A DNA stretch of 64,000 nt. Origin: Rhodococcus sp. IEGM 1379 (lineage in GTDB: Bacteria > Actinomycetota > Actinomycetes > Mycobacteriales > Mycobacteriaceae). The DNA lies in assembly GCF_030056815.1 (NCBI RefSeq), contig NZ_JASHKR010000001.1:48975-112974 (forward strand). The letters run 5' to 3'. The notes beneath the pieces are model-generated. The model worked only from the letters and a program-made list of their open reading frames with translations, did no database searches and was not told the DNA's origin. This document shows positions 34,659 to 43,898 of this stretch, one piece after another (position 1 is the first letter of the stretch; every line of letters starts with the position of its first letter). The position numbers were made by a program, and so were the translations under genes.

Positions 34659-35975
34659 TCAGACGAAGATGAATCGTTCGGTGTGTAGATGTGGCGCCGG
34701 CACTCCCAGCACGGTGAGCGCATCCTCGATGGCATCGAGCATCGGGCCTGGCCCACAGACGAAGTACTGCAGACGCTCATGATGGTCCGGGAGATGGCGG
34801 GCAATCATGTCGCGATCAAGGAACCCTTGTTCGCCGGTCCAATCCGTTGGCGGGGACCTCAAGATATGGACGATTGTCAGATTCACACGCATCTTCAGTT
34901 CGTTTAGTTCCTCGTCGAAGGTGATGTCATCGAGCGAGTTGCTGGCGTAAAAGAGCAGATAAGGTCGACTGTCTCGGCGATCAGCCATGGTCCGCAGAAT
35001 GCTCATCATCGGTGTTATGCCGACTCCGCCTGCAATCAGAACGAAACCCGGGCCGTCGTTGCGGTCCGGTGTGAAGACGCCGTGTGGTCCGTCGAGATAG
35101 GCCGGAGTGCCGGGGGAGATGGTTCCGACGGTGGAGGTGAAATCGCCGAGCGATTTGATGGTCATTGATATTGCCGTTCCGTTCTCAGCACTGGATGAGA
35201 ACGAGAACGGGTGCGAGGTGACCGAGAATGGTGAGCGGTCGACGGTGAGCCAGCCGAACTGACCTGGTTCGAATCGGAAACCACTGTGGCCGATGGGGAC
35301 CATCGTCAACGTGACGGCGTCACCACGTTCAGGGATCACCGACTCGATCTTCCAGGGTTGGCGCAAACGCATAATCGGCCTGATTACCCGAACCCACAAC
35401 AATAGAAAGATCAGTGCGCAGGTCATGATCGCCCACAGGCATTTCTTCCACGCCTCGTCGACGTAGTAACCGACCAGAAAAACATGGGCGAGCGCGAACG
35501 CGACGACCAGTACGGACACCGCCCCGTGCATCACTTGCCACACCTCGTAACGAATCTTCATTCGCCGACGCCAGATCGAGGTGGCAATGAGCACCAACAA
35601 CAGCACTATCGAGGTCACCGCGAACCGTGCCCGCCAGGGGGCTTGCGCAAGATTGAGCAGGCCCACGATGTCGATTCCGGCCACCTGCAGAAGGATCGGA
35701 TGCGCCAGAATGAACGCGAGCGCGACGTATGAAATCTCGCGATGAAATTGGACCAGAGCGTCTTCCCCGAAGGGTTTTGCCGCCGTTTGGAATCGTGCGA
35801 CCAGCGCGAACTGCATCCCCATCATCGACAGTCCGATAAAGCCGAGGGCGACAGAGAATTCGGTGAGGAAACCGCGCCCCGGACCGGAATGGCCGAGTAC
35901 CGCAAACGCCAACGGTATCACCGTCACTGCCAGATAGAGCCCGATCCAGGCGATTCCCCGTGATAGCAGTGTCAT
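34659..35975 (-). CDS. Ferric-reductase-like membrane flavocytochrome
   Basis: A 438-residue oxidoreductase. The N-terminal half has six TM helices with haem-ligand His candidates in HREISYVALAFILAHPILL and WQVMHGAVSVLVVAFALAHV. The C-terminal half is a ferredoxin-NADP reductase module: FAD-binding RSPFSVTSHPFSFSSSA, NAD(P) site LIAGGVGITPMMSILR, and the terminal YFVCGPGPMLDAIEDAL. The type transfers electrons from NAD(P)H across the membrane to Fe3+ or O2 (NOX-like). Followed by a 29-residue membrane peptide. No iron-uptake genes are adjacent. Confidence 0.87.
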   Translation of the reverse strand: MTLLSRGIAWIGLYLAVTVIPLAFAVLGHSGPGRGFLTEFSVALGFIGLSMMGMQFALVARFQTAAKPFGEDALVQFHREISYVALAFILAHPILLQVAGIDIVGLLNLAQAPWRARFAVTSIVLLLVLIATSIWRRRMKIRYEVWQVMHGAVSVLVVAFALAHVFLVGYYVDEAWKKCLWAIMTCALIFLLLWVRVIRPIMRLRQPWKIESVIPERGDAVTLTMVPIGHSGFRFEPGQFGWLTVDRSPFSVTSHPFSFSSSAENGTAISMTIKSLGDFTSTVGTISPGTPAYLDGPHGVFTPDRNDGPGFVLIAGGVGITPMMSILRTMADRRDSRPYLLFYASNSLDDITFDEELNELKMRVNLTIVHILRSPPTDWTGEQGFLDRDMIARHLPDHHERLQYFVCGPGPMLDAIEDALTVLGVPAPHLHTERFIFV

Positions 35976-36386
35976 GATCGGACATGCCCCTCTTCATCGC
36001 TATGGGCAGGGTGGTTCGGTGCCGGAACATCGGCAGTCACCATCCGGGACGTTACTCCGAGCAGTGCCTGTCGGGGCTCGAACACGGTGGATCGCAATGG
36101 TGCGTCGCCCGGGCCGGCCGTCGGCACCGAACTCTCGAACCGCTCCCATCTCGACCCGGCCGCAGTGACTCCCGTACCGCTGTGGACCGCTCCCTCGAAA
36201 ATTTGGTCGAATGCGCCTTTGCTACAAGGTCTTTCGGGTAAATTTATGGCACGTGATTAGAGCAAATATCGCTGCAAATATTGAGACAAAATACGTGCCG
36301 AATTTTTGCGACGCGGACACCGTACACGAGTCACCTATTTTCTTCGTTATACTGAGGTAAATGTCGAGCAAAATAGGGAGATTACT
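35976..36386. other. Intergenic region between divergent genes, promoters only
   Basis: About 410 bases between the flavocytochrome (minus) and the monooxygenase (plus). I see no gene. The right half is AT-rich, and TATACT at 36348-36353 is a good -10 candidate for the monooxygenase gene, about 35 bases before its start. Confidence 0.5.
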
Positions 36387-37757
36387 TTGACGCCAAAGAT
36401 CGCGATTCTAGGAGCTGGTCCGAGTGGCCTCGCGCAGTTGCGAGCATTCGAATCTGCACGGAAATCAGGTCTTGGCTCGGTCCCCGACATAGTGTGCTAT
36501 GAAAAGCAAAGCGACTGGGGCGGCATGTGGAATTACAACTGGCGCACAGGTCTGGATCAAAACGGAGAACCAGTTCACGCAAGTATGTACCGATACCTGT
36601 GGTCGAACGGCCCCAAGGAATGTCTGGAATTTGCCGATTATTCCTTCGAGGAACATTTCGGGCATCCAATTCCTTCATACCCTCCGCGTGAAGTTCTCCT
36701 CGAATACATCATGGGTCGCGTTGAGAAGAGCGATGTGCGCAAGTACATTCGCTTCAATACCGCCGTCCACGGGGTGACGTATTGCGATGAGACCGAGAAA
36801 TTCACGGTCACCGTCATGGACCATGACCGTGGGCAACTCGAATCCAACGAGTTCGACTACGTCATCGTCGCTACCGGGCACTTCTCTACGCCCAACGCAC
36901 CGGACTTCGAGGGCTTGGAACAGTTCCCGGGGCGAGTTCTGCACGCCCACGACTTCCGCGATGCCCGCGAGTTTACGGGAAAGCGTCTGCTCCTGGTGGG
37001 TAGCAGCTACTCCGCCGAGGACATCGGGACTCAGTGCTACAAGTACGGGGCCGCAGAAGTCACGTTCAGTTACCGCACCGCCCCGATGGGACACGACTGG
37101 CCCGACGCCTTCTCCGAGGTTCCACTGCTCACCGGACTGGACGGCAACGTCGCCAAGTTCCAGGACGGCAGCACCCGCGAAGTCGATGCCATCATTCTGT
37201 GCACCGGCTATCAGCATCACTTCTCATTCCTGCCGGACAATCTCAAGCTGAAGACCAACAACAGGCTTTATCCACGAGATATCTACAAGGGAATTTTCTT
37301 TCAGGACAATCCGAAACTGATGTATCTGGGCATGCAGGACCAGTACTTCACTTTCAATATGTTCGACGCGCAGGCCTGGTATGCGCGAGACGTTATTCTC
37401 GGTCGAATTGAACTGCCCGATCATGACATTCGAGACCAGGATATCGAGGAATGGCGTGGGCGCGAGGAATCGCTGACCAATGCATCCAGTGAAATAAAAT
37501 TCCAGGCCGCCTATATTCGCGACCTCGTCGACCAGACCGATTACCCGGAATTTCACGTCGAAAAACAAGGTCAGTTGTTCGAAGACTGGAAGCGCGATAA
37601 AAAGAAAGACATCATGGGTTACCGGAACCAGAGTTACGCCTCGACGCTAACCGGAACCGTCGCGCCGCCGTTGCATGATGACTGGCTCGATATTCTCGAT
37701 GACTCGTCCGAATCATTCCTCCGAAACAGTCTCCCCACGCATGCTCTGCAGCGTTGA
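36387..37757 (+). CDS. tmm: Trimethylamine monooxygenase (FMO family)
   Basis: A 456-residue flavin-containing monooxygenase closely resembling bacterial Tmm, which oxidises trimethylamine to its N-oxide using NADPH and O2. Seen: FAD site [15 protein letters not shown], the block [23 protein letters not shown] fingerprint [18 protein letters not shown] site [13 protein letters not shown], and [14 protein letters not shown]. The start is TTG 36387, six bases after AGGGAG (36375-36380). The frame is open to 36306, but nothing upstream fits the family. No TMAO demethylase or transporter is adjacent, so it stands alone. Codon use is somewhat less GC-rich at both ends than in neighbours. Other substrates (sulfides, other amines) are possible. 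Confidence 0.88.
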   Translation: MTPKIAILGAGPSGLAQLRAFESARKSGLGSVPDIVCYEKQSDWGGMWNYNWRTGLDQNGEPVHASMYRYLWSNGPKECLEFADYSFEEHFGHPIPSYPPREVLLEYIMGRVEKSDVRKYIRFNTAVHGVTYCDETEKFTVTVMDHDRGQLESNEFDYVIVATGHFSTPNAPDFEGLEQFPGRVLHAHDFRDAREFTGKRLLLVGSSYSAEDIGTQCYKYGAAEVTFSYRTAPMGHDWPDAFSEVPLLTGLDGNVAKFQDGSTREVDAIILCTGYQHHFSFLPDNLKLKTNNRLYPRDIYKGIFFQDNPKLMYLGMQDQYFTFNMFDAQAWYARDVILGRIELPDHDIRDQDIEEWRGREESLTNASSEIKFQAAYIRDLVDQTDYPEFHVEKQGQLFEDWKRDKKKDIMGYRNQSYASTLTGTVAPPLHDDWLDILDDSSESFLRNSLPTHALQR

Positions 37758-37780
37758 GCGCGCGCTCTTGACATAGGCGC

Positions 37781-37804
37781 TGTGCCCCAGAGTTCTGGGG
37801 CACA
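37781..37804. terminator. 11-bp perfect hairpin between convergent genes
   Basis: TGTGCCCCAGA and TCTGGGGCACA flank a two-base loop, 24 bases past the tmm stop and 14 bases before the stop of the TldE gene. There is no T-run; the location fits a shared terminator. Confidence 0.8.
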
Positions 37805-37817
37805 ACGACCTTGCGTA

Positions 37818-39179
37818 TTACTGCGCAGCGCTGACTGACGACATGTGGAAGTCGGGGATCCGCAGCGGCGGCATGGCGGTGCGGGTGAACCAGTCTTTCC
37901 ATTCGCGGGGGAGTGTGATCTCCGTCCGTCCGGCCTCAGTCACTCGCCTCAGGAGATCGAGTGGGCTCTCGTTGAATCGGAAGTTGTTGACCGCTCCGAC
38001 GATCTTGCCGTTCTCGATCAGATACACGCCGTCGCGGGTCAACCCGGTGAGCAGCAGCGTCGTGGGATCGACTTCGCGGATGTACCAAAGCGTCGTGAGA
38101 AGGAGCCCCTTCGCGGTGTTGGCGATCATGTCCTCGATGGAACTGCTGTCACCGCCGGTCAGGAGCAGGTTGTCGCCGGGAACGGCGACTGGCCGACCGA
38201 ATTCTCGGGCAGCGTGACGTGGATACGCGAGAGCGGCGATCGTGCCGTCCTTGATCCAGTCGACGCGATCGATGTCCATGCCGTTGTCGAAGACGGAGAC
38301 GGATTCGCTCGACGACGTGGTGACAACAAACGGCGCGGATTCCAGGCCGTCGGCTTCAGGGTCGGACGTTAGTGTCAAGTGCAGGCTGCCGAGGGTTTCA
38401 CCGATTCGTGTTCCGCCGGTAGTGGAGAGAGCCGTGTGACCTTCTTCGGCTCCGCGGCCCTCCATGGTCCACATCAGGTAGATCATGAGGTCGGCAACGG
38501 CGGACGGCGGCAGGATCGTTTCGTAGCGTCCGGGCGGCAGACTCACCGAATTCTTTGCCCAGTCGAGGCGAGTGGTCAACTGTGACAACAAGTCCGGTAT
38601 AGAGATGTCGGTGAAGTCGACAGTGCCGGATCCGACCCAGGCGCTGGCGTCGCCGCGCTTGCCGTTGATCTCGACGGAACCGGTGGGCTGGACAGTGCGT
38701 CGACGCACTCCGCTCGAGGTACCCAGCCACGTCGTGTGCAGTTGGTGGTGAGCAAAGCCGAACAGCTGATCGTCACCGTCGAAACCTGTTGCAAGATCCG
38801 ACGCTAGTTGCGCAAAGACACTGATATCGGTCAGAACCGGGTCCAGGTCCCAGTCGGAATCGGCCTTCCCCGGAGGTACGAGGTCGGATGCGTCGTCGGC
38901 GGGCGTTGCTGTGCGAGCAGCCTCCTCGCTGGCCTTCACAACAGCGAGGATCTGCTCGGGATCAACACTGCTGGAACTGACCGTGCCGACGCGGGCCACA
39001 TCACCGTCGCGCACAATCGAAATGACCGTCCACCTGCGGGACAGCGACACTCCGTTGGTGGTCATCGAATTGTTGGCCCACCGCAACGACGCTTCGCTGG
39101 CGTCGGTCACGATCACTATCGATTCGTCGACAGTCCGCGCAGCCAATGCGCGTTCGACTACCTGCTGCGCAGTGATCAC
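37818..39179 (-). CDS. pmbA: TldE/PmbA-family protease subunit
   Basis: A 453-residue TldD/PmbA-family protein, the non-metal partner of the TldD-TldE heterodimer. Blocks seen: IVIVTDASEASLRWANNSMT, GRYETILPPSAVADLMIYLM, and GDSSSIEDMIANTAKGLLLT near the end. It lacks the HExxxH motif, as TldE proteins do. GTG 39179 overlaps the tldD stop by four bases (GTGA). In Enterobacteria the pair trims peptides such as microcin B17 and CcdA; here the substrate is unknown. An upstream ATG (39239) would run into tldD. Confidence 0.87.
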   Translation of the reverse strand: MITAQQVVERALAARTVDESIVIVTDASEASLRWANNSMTTNGVSLSRRWTVISIVRDGDVARVGTVSSSSVDPEQILAVVKASEEAARTATPADDASDLVPPGKADSDWDLDPVLTDISVFAQLASDLATGFDGDDQLFGFAHHQLHTTWLGTSSGVRRRTVQPTGSVEINGKRGDASAWVGSGTVDFTDISIPDLLSQLTTRLDWAKNSVSLPPGRYETILPPSAVADLMIYLMWTMEGRGAEEGHTALSTTGGTRIGETLGSLHLTLTSDPEADGLESAPFVVTTSSSESVSVFDNGMDIDRVDWIKDGTIAALAYPRHAAREFGRPVAVPGDNLLLTGGDSSSIEDMIANTAKGLLLTTLWYIREVDPTTLLLTGLTRDGVYLIENGKIVGAVNNFRFNESPLDLLRRVTEAGRTEITLPREWKDWFTRTAMPPLRIPDFHMSSVSAAQ

Positions 39180-40705
39180 TGCTGAGCCTCCGAACGGGTG
39201 TTGAGAATGTTGACTCCGCGGAACAGTGCGGACGGGCAACCATGACTGACGGCTGCGACCTGCCCCGGTTGCGCTTTACCGCAGTTGAAGGCGCCGCCCA
39301 ATTTCCAGGTCGATGCTCCGCCGACGGCTTCCATGGATCCCCAGAAGTCCGTGGTCGTGGCTTGATACGCGACGTCACGCACTTGGCCGTCGAGCTTGCC
39401 GTCGCGGATCTTGAAGAATCGTTGACCGGTGAACTGGAAGTTGTAGCGCTGCATGTCAATTGACCATGATTTGTCGCCGACAACGTAGATGCCGTTTTCG
39501 ACACGCGAGATCAACTTGGCCGTCGACGTATCAGTTTCGGGATCCGCAGAGAGTGACACGTTGGCCATCCGCTGGATCGGAACGTGGTGCGCGGAGTCGG
39601 CGTACGAGCAACCGTTGGAGCGCTCCAAGCCCAGACGCGGGGCAAACGCGCGATCGAGTTGGTATCCGACCAATGTGCCGTCGTTCACCAGATCCCACCG
39701 CTGGGATGCAACGCCGTCGTCGTCGAATCCGACGCTGGCCAGGCCGTGCTCGGCGGTCCGGTCAGCGGTGACGTGCATGATCGGTGTGCCGTATTTCAGT
39801 GTGCCCAACTTGTCGGGCGTCGCGAAAGAGGTGCCGGCGTACGCGGCTTCGTATCCGATTGCACGGTCGTATTCGGTTGCATGGCCGATGGATTCGTGGA
39901 TGGTGAGCCACAGATTTGTCGGGTCGATTACCAGGTCCGTCAGACCTGGTGTGACGGACGGGGCCTTGATCTTCTCGGCCAGCCACTCTGGGATGTGAGC
40001 CAGCTCGTCGGCCCAGTCCCAGGTGCTTTCCGTGCCCAGATATTCCCAGCCGCGGGCCACCGGCGGAGCCAAAGTCCGCATCGACTCGAAACTACCTGCC
40101 GACTTGTCGACGGCAGTTGCCTCGAACTCGGGGTGCAGGCGCACACGCTGCTGAGTGATGGAGGAACCGGCAAGGTCGGCGTAGAACGTCTGCTCCTTGA
40201 CCTGCAAGACACTCGCCGTCACATGGTCGACGCCATCAGATGCCTGCAGACGCCCGGAATAATCGACGAGCAGATCAACTTTATCGGCCGTCGGAACTGC
40301 GAAAGGATCGACCGTGTACGGCGAAACCCAGGTTGCGTCGGAATAGATCGGTTCATCGGCCAGCGTGACCGGATCGCGGTTGAGTGAACGCAATGCAAGG
40401 GCAACTTCGACGGCTTGGCGGGCCATCAGTACTGCGATGTCCGGTGACACCTCGGCGTGCGAAGCGAAACCCCACGTGCCGTCGACGATGACGCGGACGG
40501 CTAATCCCACTTCGTCACTGTCTGAGACGGCTTGAACGTTGCCGTCGCGCAAACGGATCGACTGGGTGAGCAATCGGTGTACGCGTACGTCCGCATGCTG
40601 TGCTCCGGCAGCGCGGGCTGCGGACAGCGCGGCCTCCGCAACGGCGTTGAGCGGAAAGGCGAGGAAATCTGCATCGACATCTCGGGTGACGGTCACCGTC
40701 ATCAC
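39176..40705 (-). CDS. tldD: TldD-family metalloprotease
   Basis: A 509-residue zinc protease subunit. The metal-binding motif is HESIGHATEYDRAIGYEAAY, that is HExxxH. Other TldD blocks are GNVQAVSDSDEVGLAVRVI, GTPIMHVTADRTAEHGLASV, and GGAFNCGKAQPGQVAAVSHG at the end. It works with the downstream TldE protein to degrade unfolded peptides. It is adjacent to and just downstream of the TSUP exporter gene (one-base gap), so the three may be one transcript. Confidence 0.9.
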   Translation of the reverse strand: MMTVTVTRDVDADFLAFPLNAVAEAALSAARAAGAQHADVRVHRLLTQSIRLRDGNVQAVSDSDEVGLAVRVIVDGTWGFASHAEVSPDIAVLMARQAVEVALALRSLNRDPVTLADEPIYSDATWVSPYTVDPFAVPTADKVDLLVDYSGRLQASDGVDHVTASVLQVKEQTFYADLAGSSITQQRVRLHPEFEATAVDKSAGSFESMRTLAPPVARGWEYLGTESTWDWADELAHIPEWLAEKIKAPSVTPGLTDLVIDPTNLWLTIHESIGHATEYDRAIGYEAAYAGTSFATPDKLGTLKYGTPIMHVTADRTAEHGLASVGFDDDGVASQRWDLVNDGTLVGYQLDRAFAPRLGLERSNGCSYADSAHHVPIQRMANVSLSADPETDTSTAKLISRVENGIYVVGDKSWSIDMQRYNFQFTGQRFFKIRDGKLDGQVRDVAYQATTTDFWGSMEAVGGASTWKLGGAFNCGKAQPGQVAAVSHGCPSALFRGVNILNTRSEAQQ

Positions 40706-40706
40706 G

Positions 40707-41474
40707 CTAGCCGAACTGCTGCCATCCCAGACGAATCACCATGGCAATCACCACAACCAGCAGCGTGATCCGCACAAAGCCGGAGCCTTTGCTCAGCGCC
40801 ATCCGAGATCCGATGACGGCGCCCACCACATTGCACACAGCCATCGCCAGTCCCAAGCTCCACCACACATGGCCCGTGACGGCAAAATACGTCAACGCAC
40901 CGAAGTTGGACCCCAGGTTGATCACCTTCGCCATCGCGGCGCTGCGCACAAACTCCGTGCCGAGGAACGTCGCGAAGCTGATGATCAGGAAAGTGCCCGT
41001 GCCGGGGCCGAGCAAACCGTCGTAGAGCCCGATGAGGCCCGCCGACAGCAAGATCACCAGCGCTGTTTTTCGTTGGGTCGGGCGATGGGTCGCCAGCGTT
41101 GTCCCCAAACTCGGGCGCATTGTCACAAATAACGCGACGCCCACCAACACGACCATGACGATGGGAATGAAGTATTTCTTGTCGATCAACGAGACTGCAG
41201 CCGCGCCGCACGCTGAGGTGATCGCGGCCGAGATTGCTGCCGGGACGAGTTGACGCCATTGCATCGGTATCCGACGAGAGAACGTCCATACAGCGGCGCT
41301 GGTGCCGGTGAACGCGGTCAGCTTGTTGGTTGCCAGTGCTGCCTGCGGTGTCAACTGGGGCGCAACCAAGAACAGTGCCGGGAGCAGAATCAAACCGCCA
41401 CCACCGACGACGGCATCTACCCAACCCGCCGCAGTTGCAGCTGTCATGAGCAGGCCCCAGTCCGCGATATCCAC
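40707..41474 (-). CDS. TSUP-family (TauE/SafE) anion exporter
   Basis: A 255-residue integral membrane protein with about eight TM helices. The duplicated TauE/SafE motif appears as AAGWVDAVVGGGGLILLPAL and as GLYDGLLGPGTGTFLIISFA. Family members move sulfite, sulfonates or related organic acids; the substrate is not predictable. It is the first gene of a presumed TSUP-tldD-tldE transcript and divergent from the kinase at 41513. Confidence 0.87.
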   Translation of the reverse strand: MDIADWGLLMTAATAAGWVDAVVGGGGLILLPALFLVAPQLTPQAALATNKLTAFTGTSAAVWTFSRRIPMQWRQLVPAAISAAITSACGAAAVSLIDKKYFIPIVMVVLVGVALFVTMRPSLGTTLATHRPTQRKTALVILLSAGLIGLYDGLLGPGTGTFLIISFATFLGTEFVRSAAMAKVINLGSNFGALTYFAVTGHVWWSLGLAMAVCNVVGAVIGSRMALSKGSGFVRITLLVVVIAMVIRLGWQQFG

Positions 41475-41512
41475 GGCGGTGACTCTTTCATAGTTGTGAC
41501 AGTCTTGATCGC

Positions 41513-42676
41513 ATGAGGAGGTTCAGCCTGTGGCTGCGGGGTAAACCCATGATCGCGGACAGTGCGCTGGCGCTGCTCTTCTTTATCCTCGAAGTTGTTT
41601 CGTTCGTGGGTTCGGATCGCGATGAGCGCTGGCCACAGCTTGTTCTCGGACTTCTGATCTGCCTGCCGGTCGTGTGGCGACGCAAGTACCCGCGAGTGTC
41701 AGCTGCAGCGATTCTCCTGATGTCGTTGACCAGCACAGTCATCATGTGGACGACGGATAACGCTGCAGCCGAGCATCCCGGCCTCCTGGCACTCGGTGTC
41801 GCTCTCTACACCCTGGTGGCGTACGTCGACCGGCGTACCGCTGCCGTCTACCTCGGTCTGCTCGTCGTGGACACCGTATTGTCCTCGTTGGTTGTGCGAC
41901 AAGACGTGATCCTCGGGATCATCATTTCTGCACTGCTGTTTGCTCTTGCCTGGATCACTGCTGAATTCTTCAGTGCAAGAAGGGCATACGACGAGGAAGT
42001 GGCGGCGCGTCTGAAAGTTGCCGAATACGATCGTGACCGTCGCGCCGAAGAAGCTGTCGCAACTGAGCGCACACGTATCGCCCGCGAACTCCACGACGTC
42101 GTCGCCCACGCGGTGAGCGTAATGATCGTCCAGGCCGACGGCGCTTCTTTCGCCGTGGATACCAATCCTGCACTAGCCAAGAAGGCGCTGGGCAACATCT
42201 CGAGTACCGGCCGTGATGCGCTCGCAGAACTGCGTCGCACCGTCTCACTCCTGCGGTCCGAAGTCAGCGACGACGCGATGCCTCAGCACGGAACTGCCGG
42301 CATCGCCAAAGTCGTGGAGATGATGCGGGCGACGGGGCTGCATGTGCGGCTGGAATTGACCGGGGAACTCGACGACATCAGCCCGTCCGTCAGCTTGGGA
42401 ATCCACCGACTTGTCCAGGAATCACTGACAAACGTGCTGCGGCATGCGGGCGAAAATCCGAAAGCGCGAGTGACTGTGCGACGCACCGAGACCGCCGTTC
42501 TGGTCGAAGTGATCGACAACGGTTCTGCGAGATCAGCATTCATCGGTGGTTCGGGCAACGGATTGGTCGGCATGCGCGAGCGGGTCCACGTCCTGCACGG
42601 AACTCTCGAAACCGGTCGCCGTCCGGACGGTAGTTGGCGGGTGTACGCGGAATTGCCGCTCGAGATCAAGGATTGA
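41513..42676 (+). CDS. NarL-type sensor histidine kinase, orphan
   Basis: A 387-residue sensor kinase of the HPK7 (DesK/NarX) group. About four to five TM helices span residues 15-155. A coiled segment leads to the H-box RIARELHDVVAHAVSVMIVQ with the phospho-His. The HATPase_c domain shows VQESLTNVLRHAGENP (N box) and SGNGLVGMRERV (G box). It ends in LPLEIKD, a normal end for the family. These kinases are almost always followed by a LuxR-type response regulator; instead there is an IS110 fragment and a frameshifted oxidoreductase remnant, so the partner is missing. Confidence 0.9.
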   Translation: MRRFSLWLRGKPMIADSALALLFFILEVVSFVGSDRDERWPQLVLGLLICLPVVWRRKYPRVSAAAILLMSLTSTVIMWTTDNAAAEHPGLLALGVALYTLVAYVDRRTAAVYLGLLVVDTVLSSLVVRQDVILGIIISALLFALAWITAEFFSARRAYDEEVAARLKVAEYDRDRRAEEAVATERTRIARELHDVVAHAVSVMIVQADGASFAVDTNPALAKKALGNISSTGRDALAELRRTVSLLRSEVSDDAMPQHGTAGIAKVVEMMRATGLHVRLELTGELDDISPSVSLGIHRLVQESLTNVLRHAGENPKARVTVRRTETAVLVEVIDNGSARSAFIGGSGNGLVGMRERVHVLHGTLETGRRPDGSWRVYAELPLEIKD

Positions 42677-42690
42677 CTGAACGGCGTTGA

Positions 42691-42828
42691 CCAGTTGATT
42701 CGCTCGTTGGTGGAGTTCTCGTCCGGATGCGTACAGATCCCGACACTCGCGCCTACGTCGCGCGTCGCCGATCCCAAGGCGGCACGACAAAAGTGATCAT
42801 GCGGAGTCCTCGCACCACTCGTGTGTAA
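42691..42828 (+). pseudogene. IS110-family transposase C-terminal fragment
   Basis: The frame reads DSLVGGVLVRMRTDPDTRAY then VARRRSQGGTTKVIMR, which matches the C-terminal end of IS110/IS116-type transposases (RTRAYV.RR..EG....EI.RCLKRY). The match ends at about 42804 and the frame stops at 42828. There is no start and no terminal repeat nearby (IS110 elements usually lack them). It begins 15 bases after the kinase stop, so an insertion or deletion probably removed the response regulator. Identification is from memory of the family motif. Confidence 0.5.
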
Positions 42829-43148
42829 TGAGCGCGTCTTCGGCGTCTAGCGTGGTGCCGTCGCGGACGGACTGGAGGAAGTGACGGCAAGCGCCTTCGA
42901 TACCGCGACGGCGCCCGACCGGTTCCCAGTCGGATCCGCGCAGGAGTTTCGGTGCGCCGTCGTGTTCGATGACATCGCCGAGATTGACAACCTCACGACG
43001 GTGGCCGGCACCTGCTGTTTGCAGGATTTCACCGGCCGAGCCGCTGCTGCGGTTCATGACGGCAAGACCGGTGAACCCGGTCTCTGCGAGCCTGAGAAAC
43101 GAGATGGTGCAGTGTGCCGTCTTCAGTCTTGCCTTGGACGTCGATGTC
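42797..43148 (-). pseudogene. Frameshifted C-terminal remnant of a Gfo/Idh/MocA-type oxidoreductase
   Basis: The minus strand reads AETGFTGLAVMNRSSGSAGE, then VVNLGDVIEHDGAPKLLRGS and DWEPVGRRRGIEGACRHFLQ, ending DAEDALITHEWCED. This is the C-terminal pattern of Gfo/Idh/MocA oxidoreductases (W.P...RRGI...AV..G..L...DAL.TH..CE). The preceding piece HDIDVQGKTEDG lies in another frame, so a frameshift falls near 43110-43118. The N-terminal NAD(P) fold is absent. The remainder to 43388 holds nothing recognisable. Confidence 0.45.
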
Positions 43149-43388
43149 GTGGGCACCGGGCGGGGGTCGGCAATGGGATCGGGCACAGTGCGATGGAGGG
43201 CGAGTAGGTGGGCACTCCGGCCCCGATACGGGGACGATCATCGAACGCCTCGAAGACTGCTCAGCACGCCGAACGGCGATCTCGTCCTCCTCCACCACAT
43301 TCGAACCGGTCAGACAATGCGGCTCACGACCTCGTGGAGTCGGTCATCCGGCCGGTCTGAGTGAGGCGAGTCTGCGCGATGAATCTGG

Positions 43389-43865
43389 TCAGTGCGAATA
43401 GCCTCGGCGTACGGTACGAGCAAGAATTCCGAGGGTGGACTTCAACGACCCTTCGGCGATGACCGGAAAGATGCCTGCCTCACGCCATGTGGGGTTGATG
43501 TCGGACCAGTCGTAGTACGAAGTCACGAGGGAGCCGTCGTCGGTGGGTTCGATCCGATAACCGTAGACGTGCCCGATCGGCGGTCGAATCTGTCCCATGA
43601 TCGTCCAGGCGATTTCACGTTCCGGCACAAAGGTTTTGATGCTCACCGTCACGTCGTACTCGCCCATCGGAATGTCACCGAGAGCCTCACGATCCATGTG
43701 TACGACAAAGCTGTCGCCCACCGCCGTCACGATGTCGCCATCTGCATCCATCAACATTCCGGAGCCGTCGATAGCAACGTGCCCTTGAGGATCGCAGAGG
43801 ACCGTGAAGATCGATGAGGGATCCGCGCGGATGGTCCGTTGCACTTCGATTCGCTCAGTAGTCAT
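43389..43865 (-). CDS. SRPBCC-family (START-like) protein
   Basis: A 158-residue polyketide-cyclase/START-like protein: VQRTIRADPSSIFTVLCDPQ at the start, and GHVYGYRIEPTDDGSLVTSY with YYDWSDINPTW in the middle, forming the helix-grip fold that binds hydrophobic ligands. It may carry or modify a lipid or aromatic compound. It is 33 bases downstream of the large acyl-CoA dehydrogenase gene on the same strand, so it may be cotranscribed. Confidence 0.85.
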   Translation of the reverse strand: MTTERIEVQRTIRADPSSIFTVLCDPQGHVAIDGSGMLMDADGDIVTAVGDSFVVHMDREALGDIPMGEYDVTVSIKTFVPEREIAWTIMGQIRPPIGHVYGYRIEPTDDGSLVTSYYDWSDINPTWREAGIFPVIAEGSLKSTLGILARTVRRGYSH

Positions 43866-43898
43866 ATGAGGAATACTGTCAGATGTTTTCTTGACGGA

